DNA from: Hymenobacter siberiensis
GTDB taxonomy: Bacteria > Bacteroidota > Bacteroidia > Cytophagales > Hymenobacteraceae
Assembly: GCF_018967865.2 (NCBI RefSeq)
Contig: NZ_JAHLZY020000001.1
Location: 3,410,001-3,474,000, forward strand
DNA length: 64,000 bases
Direction: 5' to 3'
In this document: positions 18,901-28,273 of the stretch, in pieces
How the letters are laid out: every line of letters begins with the position of its first letter
How positions within the stretch are numbered: the stretch's first letter is position 1
Translations under genes and position numbers: made by a program
Notes under the pieces: generated by a model
Told to the model about the DNA's origin: nothing
The model's database searches: none
What the model saw: the letters and a program-made list of their open reading frames with translations, nothing else

Positions 18901-19074
18901 GCTCACCCCATTGGTAGTACCGCGCTCCAGAATGGTGGCACCAGGCAGGTCACCACCATCGGAGCCGGTAACGTGGCCACTAATGGCCACCGACTGCGCC
19001 CAGGCCGGAGCCGATAGCAGACAAGCCGCCGCTATCATGGCTGGTCTTATGGGGACGAATAAACTTTGTTTCAT
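15973..19074 (-). CDS. SusC/RagA-family TonB-dependent outer-membrane transporter
   Basis: 1033 residues. Signal peptide ending APAWA-QSV, then a carboxypeptidase-regulatory-like domain (ISGHVTGSDGGDLPGATI to SSVGYTAQ, residues ~30-105), the TonB box region, a plug domain (VVVGYGTQSKTDLTGSVATV, then VRVRGTTSVSGDTQPLYVIDGIPI, core LYVIDGIPI, SIEILKDASS-like SISILKDASSSAIYGSRGSNGVILITTK) and a beta barrel ending in TYTVGINVGF with terminal Phe. The GYGTQ and IYGSRGSNGVI motifs are signatures of SusC. It imports an oligomer with its SusD partner using TonB energy. A good promoter (TTG-N19-TATATTTG) lies about 130 bp upstream. No sigma/anti-sigma pair adjoins it. Confidence 0.95.
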   Translation of the reverse strand: MKQSLFVPIRPAMIAAACLLSAPAWAQSVAISGHVTGSDGGDLPGATILERGTTNGVSTGANGAFSLSVKPGATLVISSVGYTAQTIAVGSQTAINVTLAVAATQLSEAVVVGYGTQSKTDLTGSVATVSSKEIANTPVTSFEQAIQGKAAGVFIENGSGKLGQAVKVRVRGTTSVSGDTQPLYVIDGIPITSEDQSGTSAPTNPIADLNPNDIESISILKDASSSAIYGSRGSNGVILITTKHGKSGPTKFNLGYQTGVSEPTRKKSYLNSADYVMLEREAAANENVRDPSFDYVAYTEARLRRFSAGNDDYKTAAVNTNWQNEAFQRAPFSQYDLGANGGDEKTRFYIAGNYTNQKGILINNKFEKMSARINVDHNASKRLTLGVNINLARTKNNRLDNDNSFGTPLQLVALSPITPLIDPRTGLLSGALDPATGQPNTNFPVYYNPLLSVENASFVTTVYRTVGNVYGQFKIVDGLSFRSELGMDLLNQNETSYQGRLTARNTDFTSNGNGYNAYVQNNRFTTNNFLTYQKRFAELHSVEAVVGTSYEERRINSNSVSGQQFPSDAFKYITSAGLINAGSSRSTGSTLVSYFARVNYAFASKYLLTLSGRVDGSSRFGKNNPYGFFPAASLGWVVTDEAFLHDQKVLSLLKPRVSFGKTGNQGFGDFISRSLYSGGSYAGGPTIRPDQTLGNPDLKWESTTQADAGLEFGFLDNRITGEVDAYLKKTTGLVLAVNTPSVTGYTRQFRNVGSLENKGLEFSLTTRNAVGAFAWTTTFNAATNQNKITNLDKQILNGGYVNRAVEGQPIGVFYTVEYAGVDRANGDALYWKNKTNDDGSTTIDHSAGTTSNYNDANRVVVGNPNPRWVGGVTNTLSYKGVELNFTFQGVFGNKIFDGGGQYQAANASNGFDNQTTDQLNRWQKPGDITNVPQARLFEGNGTANSTRYLSNGDYVRLKTTTLSYTLPAAVVGKAMLERVRIYLTGVNLLTFTPYKGWDPEVNADYQASNIGQGNDFYSAPQARTYTVGINVGF

Positions 19075-19206
19075 GTCCGTGTTGAATGGTGATTAATGAA
19101 TCCGAAAAAAATGACAAAACCGTGCTTCAAACGTTTTGTTAAAAAAAACGCAATAGTTGACCCGGAGTGATGAATTGAGTTTAACTCCAACTACACGATG
19201 TTGAAA

Positions 19207-19236
19207 CAAATATAATTACACACCTTTCTCCTCCAA
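19207..19236 (-). promoter_or_regulatory. Bacteroidota-type promoter of the first SusC/SusD operon
   Basis: On the minus strand TTG (19236-19234) is followed after 19 bp by TATATTTG (19214-19207), matching the TTG-N17-23-TANNTTTG consensus. Expected 5-prime leader of about 125 nt. Confidence 0.7.
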
Positions 19237-19266
19237 TAGTTTTTTATTGGGATAGCCCCTACTCCG

Positions 19267-19294
19267 TTGGGCACTGCCATACCTGCTACCTTTG
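19267..19294 (+). promoter_or_regulatory. Promoter of rnd, decides its start codon
   Basis: TTG (19267-19269), 17-bp spacer, TACCTTTG (19287-19294). The TTG that would be the upstream start of the open frame lies inside this -7 box, so translation must begin downstream at the ATG at 19352. Confidence 0.75.
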
Positions 19295-19351
19295 CTGTCT
19301 CAACCTTGTGCTGTCCTCAGTGCCAGCCTCGCTGACTCCCTTTTTGCCTCA

Positions 19352-20518
19352 ATGCCAACCATTCATTACCTCACCACGGCCGACGCTATTGCTACCGCCG
19401 CCGCACATTTCGCCACCTTGCCGCGCATCGGCATCGACCTGGAATTTGACGACATGCGCCACCGTTACGGGCGCCATCTAGCACTTATTCAGGTATTTGA
19501 CGGTACTGAAGTGTATCTGATTGACCCTTTGCCCCTGCCTGACATGGCAGCCGACCTGGAACCACTATTTGCGGTGCTCCGCGACCCGGCCGTGGCCAAA
19601 GTGTTCCACTCCTGCAAGTCAGATATTCTGCTGCTTGACGAGGTATTCAGCGTTAATTGCCGCACCATTGTGGACACCAGCGTTCAGTTTACTTTGCTGG
19701 CTGCTGAGGATAATAATATTTCGCTGGGCCGCCTTATTCAGGCCGAACTGGGCTTCGAAGTCGACAAAGGCGAGCAGAAGTCGAACTGGCTGAAGCGCCC
19801 GCTCACCGAAGCCCAAAAGGAATACGCCGCCAACGACGTACTCTATCTCTTCGAGCTCACCGACCGCCTCAGTGCCCGCCTCACCGAGCTGGACCGTGCC
19901 GACTGGGCCGCCCAGGAAAACCTGGCCCTCGAAGCCGTGCGTTACGGCCGCGACGACCCGCGCCCGTGGTCGCGCAACGCCGCTAAGTATAAGATTTCGG
20001 CCCAGGAAATGCCCATGTTCCGGGAGCTGTTTATGCTGCGCGATACCGTGGCCCGGCAGCTCGACCGCCCGCCCTACCACGTTCTCAGCAACGACCGGCT
20101 GGCCGAGCTGGCCCGCAATCCGCTCGAAACCGCGCTCCAGCTGCGCACCGCCAACGGCCTGCACCCCGAGCTGAAACGCTCGCCCTACGCCGAGCAGCTC
20201 CTCGCCATCGGCACCACCGACTTGGAGCCCGATGCGCCGCTGCCGCTCGAGCAGCGTAAGTTTCCGTTCCGCCGCCGCCTCAACGGCCCCGCCGCCGCCC
20301 GTGCCGATGCCCGCGAAGCCCTGCTTATGGCCCTAAAAGGCCACCTTACCACCGACCACGGCAGCACCATGGCCAACATGGTCCTCAGCAACCGCCTCAT
20401 CACCGACATCATCGAGCTGGGCACCGAAGCCGCCCTGCGCCCTTGGCAGCAGCAGCTGCTGAAGGGTTCGGCTGAGAAGCACGGCGAGGATTACGCGTCG
20501 ATTGAGCAGCTATTCTAG
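19352..20518 (+). CDS. rnd: Ribonuclease D (3-prime to 5-prime exonuclease, HRDC domain)
   Basis: 388 residues from the ATG at 19352. The DEDDy exonuclease domain shows motif Exo I as IGIDLEFD (Asp29, Glu31), Exo II around KVFHSCKSDILLL and Exo III WLKRPLTEAQKEYAANDVLYL with the catalytic Tyr and Asp. A C-terminal HRDC-like helical domain (FRELFMLRDTVARQLDRPPYHVLSNDRLAELA) follows. RNase D trims the 3-prime ends of tRNA and other stable RNAs. The frame extends 20 codons upstream to a TTG, but this falls within the promoter -7 box. Divergent from susC; followed by a dispersed repeat and a terminator. Confidence 0.92.
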   Translation: MPTIHYLTTADAIATAAAHFATLPRIGIDLEFDDMRHRYGRHLALIQVFDGTEVYLIDPLPLPDMAADLEPLFAVLRDPAVAKVFHSCKSDILLLDEVFSVNCRTIVDTSVQFTLLAAEDNNISLGRLIQAELGFEVDKGEQKSNWLKRPLTEAQKEYAANDVLYLFELTDRLSARLTELDRADWAAQENLALEAVRYGRDDPRPWSRNAAKYKISAQEMPMFRELFMLRDTVARQLDRPPYHVLSNDRLAELARNPLETALQLRTANGLHPELKRSPYAEQLLAIGTTDLEPDAPLPLEQRKFPFRRRLNGPAAARADAREALLMALKGHLTTDHGSTMANMVLSNRLITDIIELGTEAALRPWQQQLLKGSAEKHGEDYASIEQLF

Positions 20519-20561
20519 ACCACGGATTAGCGCGGATTTTAGCGGATTTCACGGATTTTGT
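20515..20561 (+). repeat. Dispersed CCACGGATT/GCGGATTTT repeat after rnd
   Basis: Overlapping the rnd stop: GACCACGGATTAGCGCGGAT followed by further GCGGATTT and ACGGATTTTG units. It is a longer relative of the element after priA at 9064-9092. Confidence 0.5.
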
Positions 20562-20596
20562 AGTCGTCTTTTCGCGCCAGTTTTAAATCAGGTTTT

Positions 20597-20634
20597 CATA
20601 AAAAAGGCTTGCCTGACGGCAAGCCTTTTTTATG
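20597..20634 (+). terminator. Bidirectional terminator between rnd and aceA
   Basis: CATAAAAAAGGCTTGCC (20597-20613) pairs perfectly over 17 bp with 20618-20634, loop TGAC. Serves the convergent rnd and aceA. Confidence 0.92.
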
Positions 20635-20648
20635 AAGCGTATTCTCCA

Positions 20649-20673
20649 GTCCGACCGTCCTAGGCGGTCGGAC
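20649..20673 (+). repeat. Short intergenic palindrome
   Basis: GTCCGACCG (20649-20657) and CGGTCGGAC (20665-20673) around TCCTAGG. A loose third copy GGTCCGACTCG lies at about 20709. It sits between the terminator and the aceA stop codon. Confidence 0.6.
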
Positions 20674-20746
20674 CGGCTGTCGTTAAACCGAAATCGCTGG
20701 TGCTTCAACCGGTCCGACTCGAATACGGTTACTTCTGCGCCAGTAC

Positions 20747-22030
<1,284 letters not shown>

Positions 22031-22124
22031 GGGGCTTGGGATTAGGTTGGTGGTGGGTTGGGTTTGGGCAAAGAGGTACTGGGCTGCCCATCGGGCGGCT
22101 TTTTTGGGAGTTCGGAAGTGGGAT

Positions 22125-22153
22125 GTAGCGTGGACTTTGCGAGTCCACGCTAC
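22125..22153 (-). repeat. Palindrome of the GTGGACT/AGTCCAC family between aceB and aceA
   Basis: GTAGCGTGGACT (22125-22136) and AGTCCACGCTAC (22142-22153) form a perfect 12-bp stem with a 5-nt loop. Relatives lie at 34340-34410 and 44450-44479. Within the aceBA operon it could stabilise or separate the two messages. Confidence 0.7.
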
Positions 22154-22160
22154 TGCGTAT

Positions 22161-23786
22161 TTACGCCAGTTGCTCGTAGGCCGGCACGGTCAGGAATTCG
22201 ATGAACTGCTCGCTCATCACCAGTTTATCAAAAAGCCGGGCGGCATTCACGAAATGACCTGTTGAGTAGGCCTCCTCCCCTACCTGCGCCTTGATTTTTT
22301 CCAGCTGCCCGGGCACCAGGCCACGGTACAGCTCCGTGGTGACGGGGCGGCCATCGGCCAGCACGGTACCCGGCGTGTGCAGCCACTGCCACACCTGCGC
22401 CCGGCTGATTTCGGCCGTGGCGGCGTCCTCCATCAGGTTGTAAATCGGCACGCAGCCGTTGCCGCCCAGCCAGGAGGCCAGGTACTGAATGGCCACGTCG
22501 ATGTTCAGCTTCAGACCATCCTCGGTGATGCTGCCGGTGGGCGCTTTCACCAAATCGGCGGCCGTTACGTGCACATCCAGGCGCTTGTTCTCGATTTGGT
22601 TGGGGCCGGGCATGAGGCGGTTGAAGACTTCAAGCGCCACCGGCACCAGGCCGGGGTGGGCCACCCAGGTACCGTCGTGGCCGTTGGTGGCTTCGCGAAT
22701 TTTATCCTGCCGCACCTTTTCCAGGGCCGCATCGTTGGCGGCGGGGTCGTTTTTGATGGGAATCTGGGCGGCCATACCGCCGATGGCGTGCACGCCCCGG
22801 CGGTGGCATATTTGCACCACCAGCGCCGAGTAGGCGGCCATGAAGGGCACCGTCATGGTCACCTCGGCGCGGTTGGGCAGGCGGAAATCCGGGTTCAGGC
22901 CCAAGCGCTTGATGTAGCTGAAAATGTAGTCCCAGCGCCCGCAGTTCAGGCCCGCGCTGTGCTCGCGCAGCTCGTACAGGATTTCATTCAGCTCGAAGGC
23001 GGCCGGTAGGGTTTCAATCAAAACAGTGGCTTTGATGACGCATTTCGGCTGTTTCATCGACCATTGCGCGAAGCCGAACACGTCGTTCCACAGCCGGGCT
23101 TCGAGGTGGCTTTCGAGCTTGGGCAGGTAGAAGTACGGGGCCGTACCCCGGGCGCACAGCTCGTGGGCGTTGTGGAAATAGTAGAGGCCGAAATCGAGCA
23201 GCGAGGCGCTGATGGGCTCGCCATCAATTAGGATGTGCTTCTCGACCAGGTGCCAGCCCCGTGGGCGCACCATAAGCACGGCCGTTTTCTCGTTCAGGCT
23301 ATACTCTTTCGTAGGCGTGCTGAGCGAAATAGTGCGGCGCACGGCATCGCGCAGGTTAATCTGACCCTCGATGACGTTGTTCCAGGTGGGCGCGTTGGAG
23401 TCCTCTAAGTCGGCCATGAACACGCTGGCGCCGGAATTCAACGCATTGATAATCATCTTCCGCTCCACGGGACCAGTGATTTCCACGCGGCGGTCGAGCA
23501 GGTCTTCGGGCAACGGGGCCACGGTCCAGTCCTGGTCGCGAATGCGCTGGGTTTCGGGCAGAAAGTCCGGGAGGATGCCGGCCTCAAAATCGGCCTGGCG
23601 CTCGGTGCGGCGGGCCAGCAGGGCCTGCCGCGTGTGGTCGAAGCGGCGGTGCAGCTCGGCCACGAAGGCCAGGGCCGAGGGCGTGAGGATTTCGGCAAAC
23701 GCCGGTGAGTATGCGCCGATGACTTTCACCCGCTCGGGAGTGAGGTAGGTGGGCGCTGGGGTGGGGGCAACGTCGGTGAAGGTCAT
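22161..23786 (-). CDS. aceB: Malate synthase A (glyoxylate shunt)
   Basis: 541 residues, the length of the A-type (AceB) enzyme. Condenses glyoxylate with acetyl-CoA to malate. Recognisable blocks: [30 protein letters not shown] (core [14 protein letters not shown]), [16 protein letters not shown] with the catalytic Arg region, [45 protein letters not shown] and [12 protein letters not shown], plus the C-terminal [20 protein letters not shown] with the catalytic Asp. First gene of the aceB-aceA operon. A TATGTTTG -7 box lies 80 bp upstream next to a palindromic operator candidate shared with the divergent regulator. Confidence 0.96.
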   Translation of the reverse strand: MTFTDVAPTPAPTYLTPERVKVIGAYSPAFAEILTPSALAFVAELHRRFDHTRQALLARRTERQADFEAGILPDFLPETQRIRDQDWTVAPLPEDLLDRRVEITGPVERKMIINALNSGASVFMADLEDSNAPTWNNVIEGQINLRDAVRRTISLSTPTKEYSLNEKTAVLMVRPRGWHLVEKHILIDGEPISASLLDFGLYYFHNAHELCARGTAPYFYLPKLESHLEARLWNDVFGFAQWSMKQPKCVIKATVLIETLPAAFELNEILYELREHSAGLNCGRWDYIFSYIKRLGLNPDFRLPNRAEVTMTVPFMAAYSALVVQICHRRGVHAIGGMAAQIPIKNDPAANDAALEKVRQDKIREATNGHDGTWVAHPGLVPVALEVFNRLMPGPNQIENKRLDVHVTAADLVKAPTGSITEDGLKLNIDVAIQYLASWLGGNGCVPIYNLMEDAATAEISRAQVWQWLHTPGTVLADGRPVTTELYRGLVPGQLEKIKAQVGEEAYSTGHFVNAARLFDKLVMSEQFIEFLTVPAYEQLA

Positions 23787-23865
23787 TTTTTTAATGTGAG
23801 AAGGTGGAAATGAGAAAACGACTTCGTTCAGTCTTCCTCTCGCGGCTGGTGCATGACAACCGACA

Positions 23866-23942
23866 CAAACATAGTAAAGCGAATTTAAATATCTAGCGAA
23901 TATTCGCTAAAATCAGAAAATTTGCTTCCTCGCTTACCTTTG
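23866..23942. promoter_or_regulatory. Divergent aceB/regulator promoter region with perfect 16-bp palindrome
   Basis: The minus strand has TATGTTTG (23873-23866) for aceB and the plus strand TACCTTTG (23935-23942) for the regulator. Between them the perfect palindrome TAGCGAATATTCGCTA (23894-23909) sits 20 bp from one -7 box and 25 bp from the other, where -33 contacts would be. Neither promoter has a TTG at the usual -33 distance. A further half site AGCGAATTT lies at 23877-23885. A shared operator for the regulator encoded at 24074 is the likely reading (inference). Confidence 0.6.
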
Positions 23943-24073
23943 TTAGAAAGCTGGCTTCGTCACGAAACGGTTTCTTAACGGCTTGAAACGGCTTTTTACG
24001 GCGGCAGGCGTTTGCCAATCCAACCAAAAGAAATTTCTCGCATTTTCAAATCCCCACATTTTCAAGTCAAAAA

Positions 24074-25573
24074 ATGCTCAATCACGGCCAGGTCGTTCGC
24101 CTCATTTTTGGTCTGAAGCTGCGCGAGTTGCGGCAGGAGCGCAGCCTGAGCCCGGCCGAGCTGGCGCGGGTCTGCGATGTCTCGGTGAGCTACCTCAACG
24201 AGATTGAGAAGGGCAAGAAGTACCCCAAGGCCGACAAGATTCTGAGCCTAAGCAAGGCCCTGGACGTGCGCTACGACCAGCTGACTTCACTGGAGCTCCC
24301 GCGCCGCCTGGAGCCCATCGGTGAGCTGCTGAACTCCAAGATGCTGAAGGAGTTTCCGCTGGAGATGTACGGCCTGGAGCCCACCCGCATTATCGAGCTG
24401 ATTGCCAACGCCCCGGCCCGGATGAATGCCTTCATCAGCACCATCTTCGAGATTGCGCGCAACTACGAGATGCGCCAGGAACACCTGTTTCTGGCCGCGC
24501 TACGCTCGTTTCAGGAGATGCACGACAACTACTTCGAAGACCTGGAGCAGGACGTGCGCGCCTTCGTGGGCAGCCATCAGCTGAGCACCGCCGCGCCGTT
24601 CGACCTCAGCCAGCTGGAGCGCGTGCTAACCGGGGAATACGGCTACACGCTGGACCGCGAAACGCTGGGCCGGCACGCCGTGGCCACCCAGGCCCGGCTG
24701 CGGTCGGTTTTCCAGCCCAAAACCAAACGCCTGCTGCTGCGGCCGGGCCTGAGCCGGGGCCAGCAGGCGTTCGTACTAGGCCGCGAAGTGGCCTTCAACT
24801 ACCTGAAGCTGACGGAGCGGCCTTACGTGAGCAGTAGCCTGCAGGTGAGCTCCTTCGATGAGGTCCTGAATAACTTTAAGGCCTCCTACTTTGCCGGGGC
24901 GCTGCTGATGGAAGAGGAAAGCCTACTGCGCGACGTGAAGAAGTTTTTCGGGGCCAAAAAGTGGCAGCCCGAGCTGCTGCTGAACCTGATGACGCAGTAC
25001 GACGTGAGCCCCGAAATGTTTATGCAGCGCCTCACCACCCTATTGCCGCGGCATTTCGGACTGCAGAGCCTGTTCTTCCTGCGCTTCGACCAGACCGACG
25101 CCACCGCGCCCTACGAACTGACTAAAGAGCTGCACCTGGCCCGCCTGCACAACCCCCACGGCAACGAGCTGAATGAGCACTACTGCCGCCGCTGGGTGAG
25201 CCTGCGCCTCCTCGACGAGGCCCGCGCCCTGCCCCTGCCCGACACCGACGACGCCCCCGTGACGATGGCCGGCGCGCAAAAATCCCGCTATTTCGGCACC
25301 GAGGATGAGTACCTCTGCTTCACGCTGGCCCGTGCCGGCACTCCCACCCAGGTGGCCCTAAGCGTGACCGTGGGCCTGCGCTGCGACGACAACCTAAAGT
25401 CCCACATCCGCTTCCTGGCCGACCCGGCCCTGCCCTTCCGCATCGTGAACGAGACCTGCGAGCGCTGCCCGATTGTCGACTGCGAGTCGCGCGCGGCGGC
25501 CCCGACGGAAATTGTGCGGCTGGCCGAACGCGCCGCGTTTGAGGCGGCCGTGGCGGAGCTGGTGGCGGGGTAG
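24074..25573 (+). CDS. XRE-family regulator of the RamB/ScfR short-chain acyl type, probable glyoxylate-shunt regulator
   Basis: 499 residues. Residues ~8-65 form a Cro/CI-type helix-turn-helix (LSPAELARVCDVSVSYLNEIEKGKKYPKADKI). The middle resembles the IrrE/ImmA-like region but without an HEXXH metal site (LGREVAFNYL occupies that place). The C-terminal domain carries the cysteine cluster CERCPIVDCESR typical of the short-chain fatty acid regulator group that includes RamB of Corynebacterium, which controls aceA and aceB. Here the gene is divergent from aceBA with a palindrome in between. Acyl-CoA or a similar metabolite as the signal is known for relatives and inferred here. Cytoplasmic. 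Confidence 0.88.
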   Translation: MLNHGQVVRLIFGLKLRELRQERSLSPAELARVCDVSVSYLNEIEKGKKYPKADKILSLSKALDVRYDQLTSLELPRRLEPIGELLNSKMLKEFPLEMYGLEPTRIIELIANAPARMNAFISTIFEIARNYEMRQEHLFLAALRSFQEMHDNYFEDLEQDVRAFVGSHQLSTAAPFDLSQLERVLTGEYGYTLDRETLGRHAVATQARLRSVFQPKTKRLLLRPGLSRGQQAFVLGREVAFNYLKLTERPYVSSSLQVSSFDEVLNNFKASYFAGALLMEEESLLRDVKKFFGAKKWQPELLLNLMTQYDVSPEMFMQRLTTLLPRHFGLQSLFFLRFDQTDATAPYELTKELHLARLHNPHGNELNEHYCRRWVSLRLLDEARALPLPDTDDAPVTMAGAQKSRYFGTEDEYLCFTLARAGTPTQVALSVTVGLRCDDNLKSHIRFLADPALPFRIVNETCERCPIVDCESRAAAPTEIVRLAERAAFEAAVAELVAG

Positions 25574-25576
25574 GTG

Positions 25577-25651
25577 GCCCTCCGCGTCGGCCTCACCCCC
25601 TAGCCCCTCTCCGGTGGAGAGGGGCTAGGGGGTGAGGCCGACGCGGAGGGC
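25577..25651 (+). repeat. Perfect 36-bp inverted repeat with 3-nt loop
   Basis: 25577-25612 and 25616-25651 are exact reverse complements; the loop is GGT. The inner part reads CCTCACCCCCTAGCCCCTCT. It begins 3 bp after the regulator stop and ends 41 bp before mltG. There is no T-tract, so a classical terminator is unlikely, although an RNA hairpin this strong would affect transcription or decay. Similar C-rich palindromes are dispersed in many bacterial genomes. Confidence 0.95.
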
Positions 25652-25692
25652 GTCAAGGCCCTAACTTTACCCCTCACCACGCCCCGACGCAT

Positions 25693-26739
25693 TTGCCCCC
25701 CCGCTCCCGCCGCCTGCTTCCCTACTTCCTGCTGCTGGCCCTGCTTGCATCCGCCGCCGGCTACACGGTCTGGCGCGTGGCCTACCGCCCCAACGTCACA
25801 GCCTTCGCCGAAGGCCCGGCCTACCTCTACATCCGCACCGGTACAGGCTATGCGGCGGTGCTTGACTCTTTGCAAAAGCATGAGCTGCTGCTGGAACCGA
25901 CCACCTTCCGCTGGGTGGCCGAGCACCACGACTACCCCACCCACATACTGCCCGGCCGCTACCGGCTGGACCCCGGCATGGGTAATATCGACCTGGTAAA
26001 GATGCTGCTGTTTGGCCGGCAGGATACGGTGAAGTTTGAGCTAAAGCCCTTTCATTACCTCGACCAGCTGCCGCGCAAAGTATGCGGCCGGCTCGAGACC
26101 GACTCTTTTAAGCTGGAGCTGCTGCTGGGCGATAACGAGGGCCTGCAACGCCGCTACCATCTCGACACCTGCACCATTCGCACCATGTTTATCCCGGGGC
26201 AGTACCGGTTGCTGTGGAACACCAGTGCCCCGATTTTTCTTGATTCGGTGGCCGCCCGCTACCGCCGATTCTGGCGGCCGGAGCGGCAGGCCCGGGCCGA
26301 TTCGCTGAAGATGACGCGCACCCAGGTGAGCGTGCTGGCCAGCATTGTGCAGCGCGAAACGGCCCAGCCCACCGACAAGCCCCTCATTGCCGCCGTGTAC
26401 CTCAACCGCCTGCGCAACGGCCAGCCCCTGCAGGCCGACCCCACCCTGCTCTGGCCCCTGCACGGCCTGGGCACCCGCAAGCGCGTGCTGAACGTGGACA
26501 AAAAAGTGGACTCACCCTACAACACCTACCGGCACAAAGGCCTGCCGCCCGGCCCCATCACCACGCCCCTGCCGGGCTCGCTGCTGGCCGTGCTCAAGCC
26601 GGCGCACAACCAGAACCTGTTCTTCTGCGCCCGGCCCGACGGCAGCGGCTTCTCCGACTTCGCCGAAACCTACGCCCAGCACAAGCTCAATGCGCGTCGC
26701 TACCAGCACCGGCTAGACAGCCTGGGGGTGAAGCGCTGA
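25693..26739 (+). CDS. mltG: Endolytic murein transglycosylase MltG (YceG family)
   Basis: 348 residues with a TTG start at 25693. One N-terminal membrane helix (YFLLLALLASAAGYTVWRV), then a LysM-like subdomain (FAEGPAYLYIRTGTGYAAVLDSLQKH) and the YceG catalytic domain with TMFIPGQYRLLWNT, the active-site Glu in SIVQRETA, VYLNRLRNGQPLQADPTLLW, SPYNTYRHKGLPPGPI and FFCARPDGSGFSDFAETYAQH. MltG cleaves nascent glycan strands at the inner membrane and may set strand length. The mltG start lacks an ATG alternative close by. No clear operon partner. Confidence 0.93.
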   Translation: MPPRSRRLLPYFLLLALLASAAGYTVWRVAYRPNVTAFAEGPAYLYIRTGTGYAAVLDSLQKHELLLEPTTFRWVAEHHDYPTHILPGRYRLDPGMGNIDLVKMLLFGRQDTVKFELKPFHYLDQLPRKVCGRLETDSFKLELLLGDNEGLQRRYHLDTCTIRTMFIPGQYRLLWNTSAPIFLDSVAARYRRFWRPERQARADSLKMTRTQVSVLASIVQRETAQPTDKPLIAAVYLNRLRNGQPLQADPTLLWPLHGLGTRKRVLNVDKKVDSPYNTYRHKGLPPGPITTPLPGSLLAVLKPAHNQNLFFCARPDGSGFSDFAETYAQHKLNARRYQHRLDSLGVKR

Positions 26740-26928
26740 AAAAATCCCTGCGCCGCCAGCCAGCTTTTTGCCGAACTAAAACCCGCTCTTCCAAACACTC
26801 TGCCCTGGGCTTGAGCACTTCACAGCACCTGCGCAGAGCAGCCCGGCGCGACTGTGGCAGTGGTGGTCGCATTTCATTTCTTAATGTGGGCCACAGGCCG
26901 GGGGCTGGGCTGCTACCGGCTGGCTGTG

Positions 26929-26936
26929 TACATTTG
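26929..26936 (+). promoter_or_regulatory. -7 box of the FadL-type porin gene
   Basis: TACATTTG fits TANNTTTG. It lies 28 bp before the ATG at 26965 and downstream of the first ATG of the open frame (26854), which rules that upstream start out. Confidence 0.55.
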
Positions 26937-26964
26937 TTTCCCAATTTTCCGCAAAACCGCCCGT

Positions 26965-28218
26965 ATGCGCCAACCTCTTCTTTTTCTAATTCCTGTCTTC
27001 TGTGAATTAACGGCTTCGTCGGCCCTGGCCAGCGGATATGACAGCGGCCCGCAGGGTGCCCGGGTACTGGGCCTGGGCGGGGCCAGCACGGCCTACATCA
27101 ACAGCATTGCCAGCCTGAGCACCAATCCCGGCCTGCTGGGCCAGTGGGCCGACTCCCTCACCCGCATCAGCATTGGGGGCATGGGCCAGATACGGCGCGC
27201 TTCCTTTGTGGGGCAGGACACCTACCAGCGCACCGACCAAGACCTGGTGGTGCAGCCCGGCGGCTACCTCTACGCCACCCACGCCCTAAACAAGCGCGTG
27301 GCCCTGGGCCTGGCCGTCACCACTCCCTACGGCTACCACACCAAGTGGCCCAGCACCTGGGAAGGCCGCTCCGTGATTCAGGAAAGCCAGCTCAATACCT
27401 ACTTTGTGCAGCCCACGGTGGGCATCCGGCTCAACGACAACTTTAGCGCCGGCGTGGGCTTTGTGTACGCGTTTGGCAAGTACAGCCAGCGCAGCGCCCT
27501 GGGCCAGTACGACGACCAAGCGGCCCAGACCCAGCTTAGCACCAGCGGCTCGGGGTTTGGGGTGAACGCGGGCCTGTACGGCCGCAGCGGCGACAAACTG
27601 TCATTCGGCATCAGCTACCGCAGCAGCGTGCAGCTGAAAATGAACAACGGCACCCTCACCACCACCGGCGTGCCCGCCCGCGATGCCGGCCTGGCCCCGG
27701 CCGCGTCGGCCTTCACCACGCGCATTACCATGCCCAGCACACTTTCTGTGGGCATCGCCGACCGCATCACCAAGAAATTGCTACTCACCTTCGATTTCTC
27801 GCTGAGCGGCTGGAGCTCGGTCGATTCGCTGAAGCTGAGCGTGGCCGCCACGGGCAACACCCCCGCCCGCACCCAAAGCAGCGTGCGCCGCTACGAAGAC
27901 GCCCTGAGCTTTCGGGTAGGTACCGAGTACCAGGTCAACCCCAAGCTGACCGTGCTCGGCGGCTTTCACTACGACGAGACGCCCGTGCGCGACGAGTACA
28001 TCAACCCTGAGTTCCTCGATGCTAACCGCCTGGGCATATCGGCCGGCCTGAGCTACCAGCTCAGTTCCCGCCTGGCGCTGGAGGCGGCCTATGCCTTCGA
28101 CTACAGCCAGCTGCGCACCGCCCGCGTGGCCCCCACCAACGCGAAGGTGTCCAATGTAGCCGGCACCTACCGCATGGCCGTCAATACGGCCTCGATGGGC
28201 ATTGCGGTGGCCTTCTAA
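26965..28218 (+). CDS. OmpP1/FadL-family outer-membrane transporter
   Basis: 417 residues from the ATG at 26965. Signal peptide RQPLLFLIPVFCELTASSALA-SGY. The N-terminal hatch pattern GARVLGLGGASTAYINSIASLSTNPG (core GGASTAYINSIASLSTNPG) is the FadL NPA-type motif, followed by alternating beta-strand segments through to the terminal VNTASMGIAVAF with C-terminal Phe. FadL-type proteins take up long-chain fatty acids or other hydrophobic molecules across the outer membrane. Directly followed (55 bp) by a lipoprotein with a degenerate GDSL hydrolase fold, a pairing common in Bacteroidota. The longer upstream frame is excluded by the promoter. Confidence 0.88.
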   Translation: MRQPLLFLIPVFCELTASSALASGYDSGPQGARVLGLGGASTAYINSIASLSTNPGLLGQWADSLTRISIGGMGQIRRASFVGQDTYQRTDQDLVVQPGGYLYATHALNKRVALGLAVTTPYGYHTKWPSTWEGRSVIQESQLNTYFVQPTVGIRLNDNFSAGVGFVYAFGKYSQRSALGQYDDQAAQTQLSTSGSGFGVNAGLYGRSGDKLSFGISYRSSVQLKMNNGTLTTTGVPARDAGLAPAASAFTTRITMPSTLSVGIADRITKKLLLTFDFSLSGWSSVDSLKLSVAATGNTPARTQSSVRRYEDALSFRVGTEYQVNPKLTVLGGFHYDETPVRDEYINPEFLDANRLGISAGLSYQLSSRLALEAAYAFDYSQLRTARVAPTNAKVSNVAGTYRMAVNTASMGIAVAF

Positions 28219-28273
28219 GCCTGCTATCGGCTCCGCACCCCCTCATTCTGCATTTTCGATTTCGATTTCCGCG

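Noticed and set aside
15292..19017. Very long plus-strand open frames opposite the first SusD/SusC genes
   Set aside because: GC-rich antisense shadows; the minus-strand products have full SusC and SusD signatures.
25600..25944. Minus-strand frame over the 36-bp hairpin and mltG start
   Set aside because: Antisense to mltG, low complexity, no recognisable domain.
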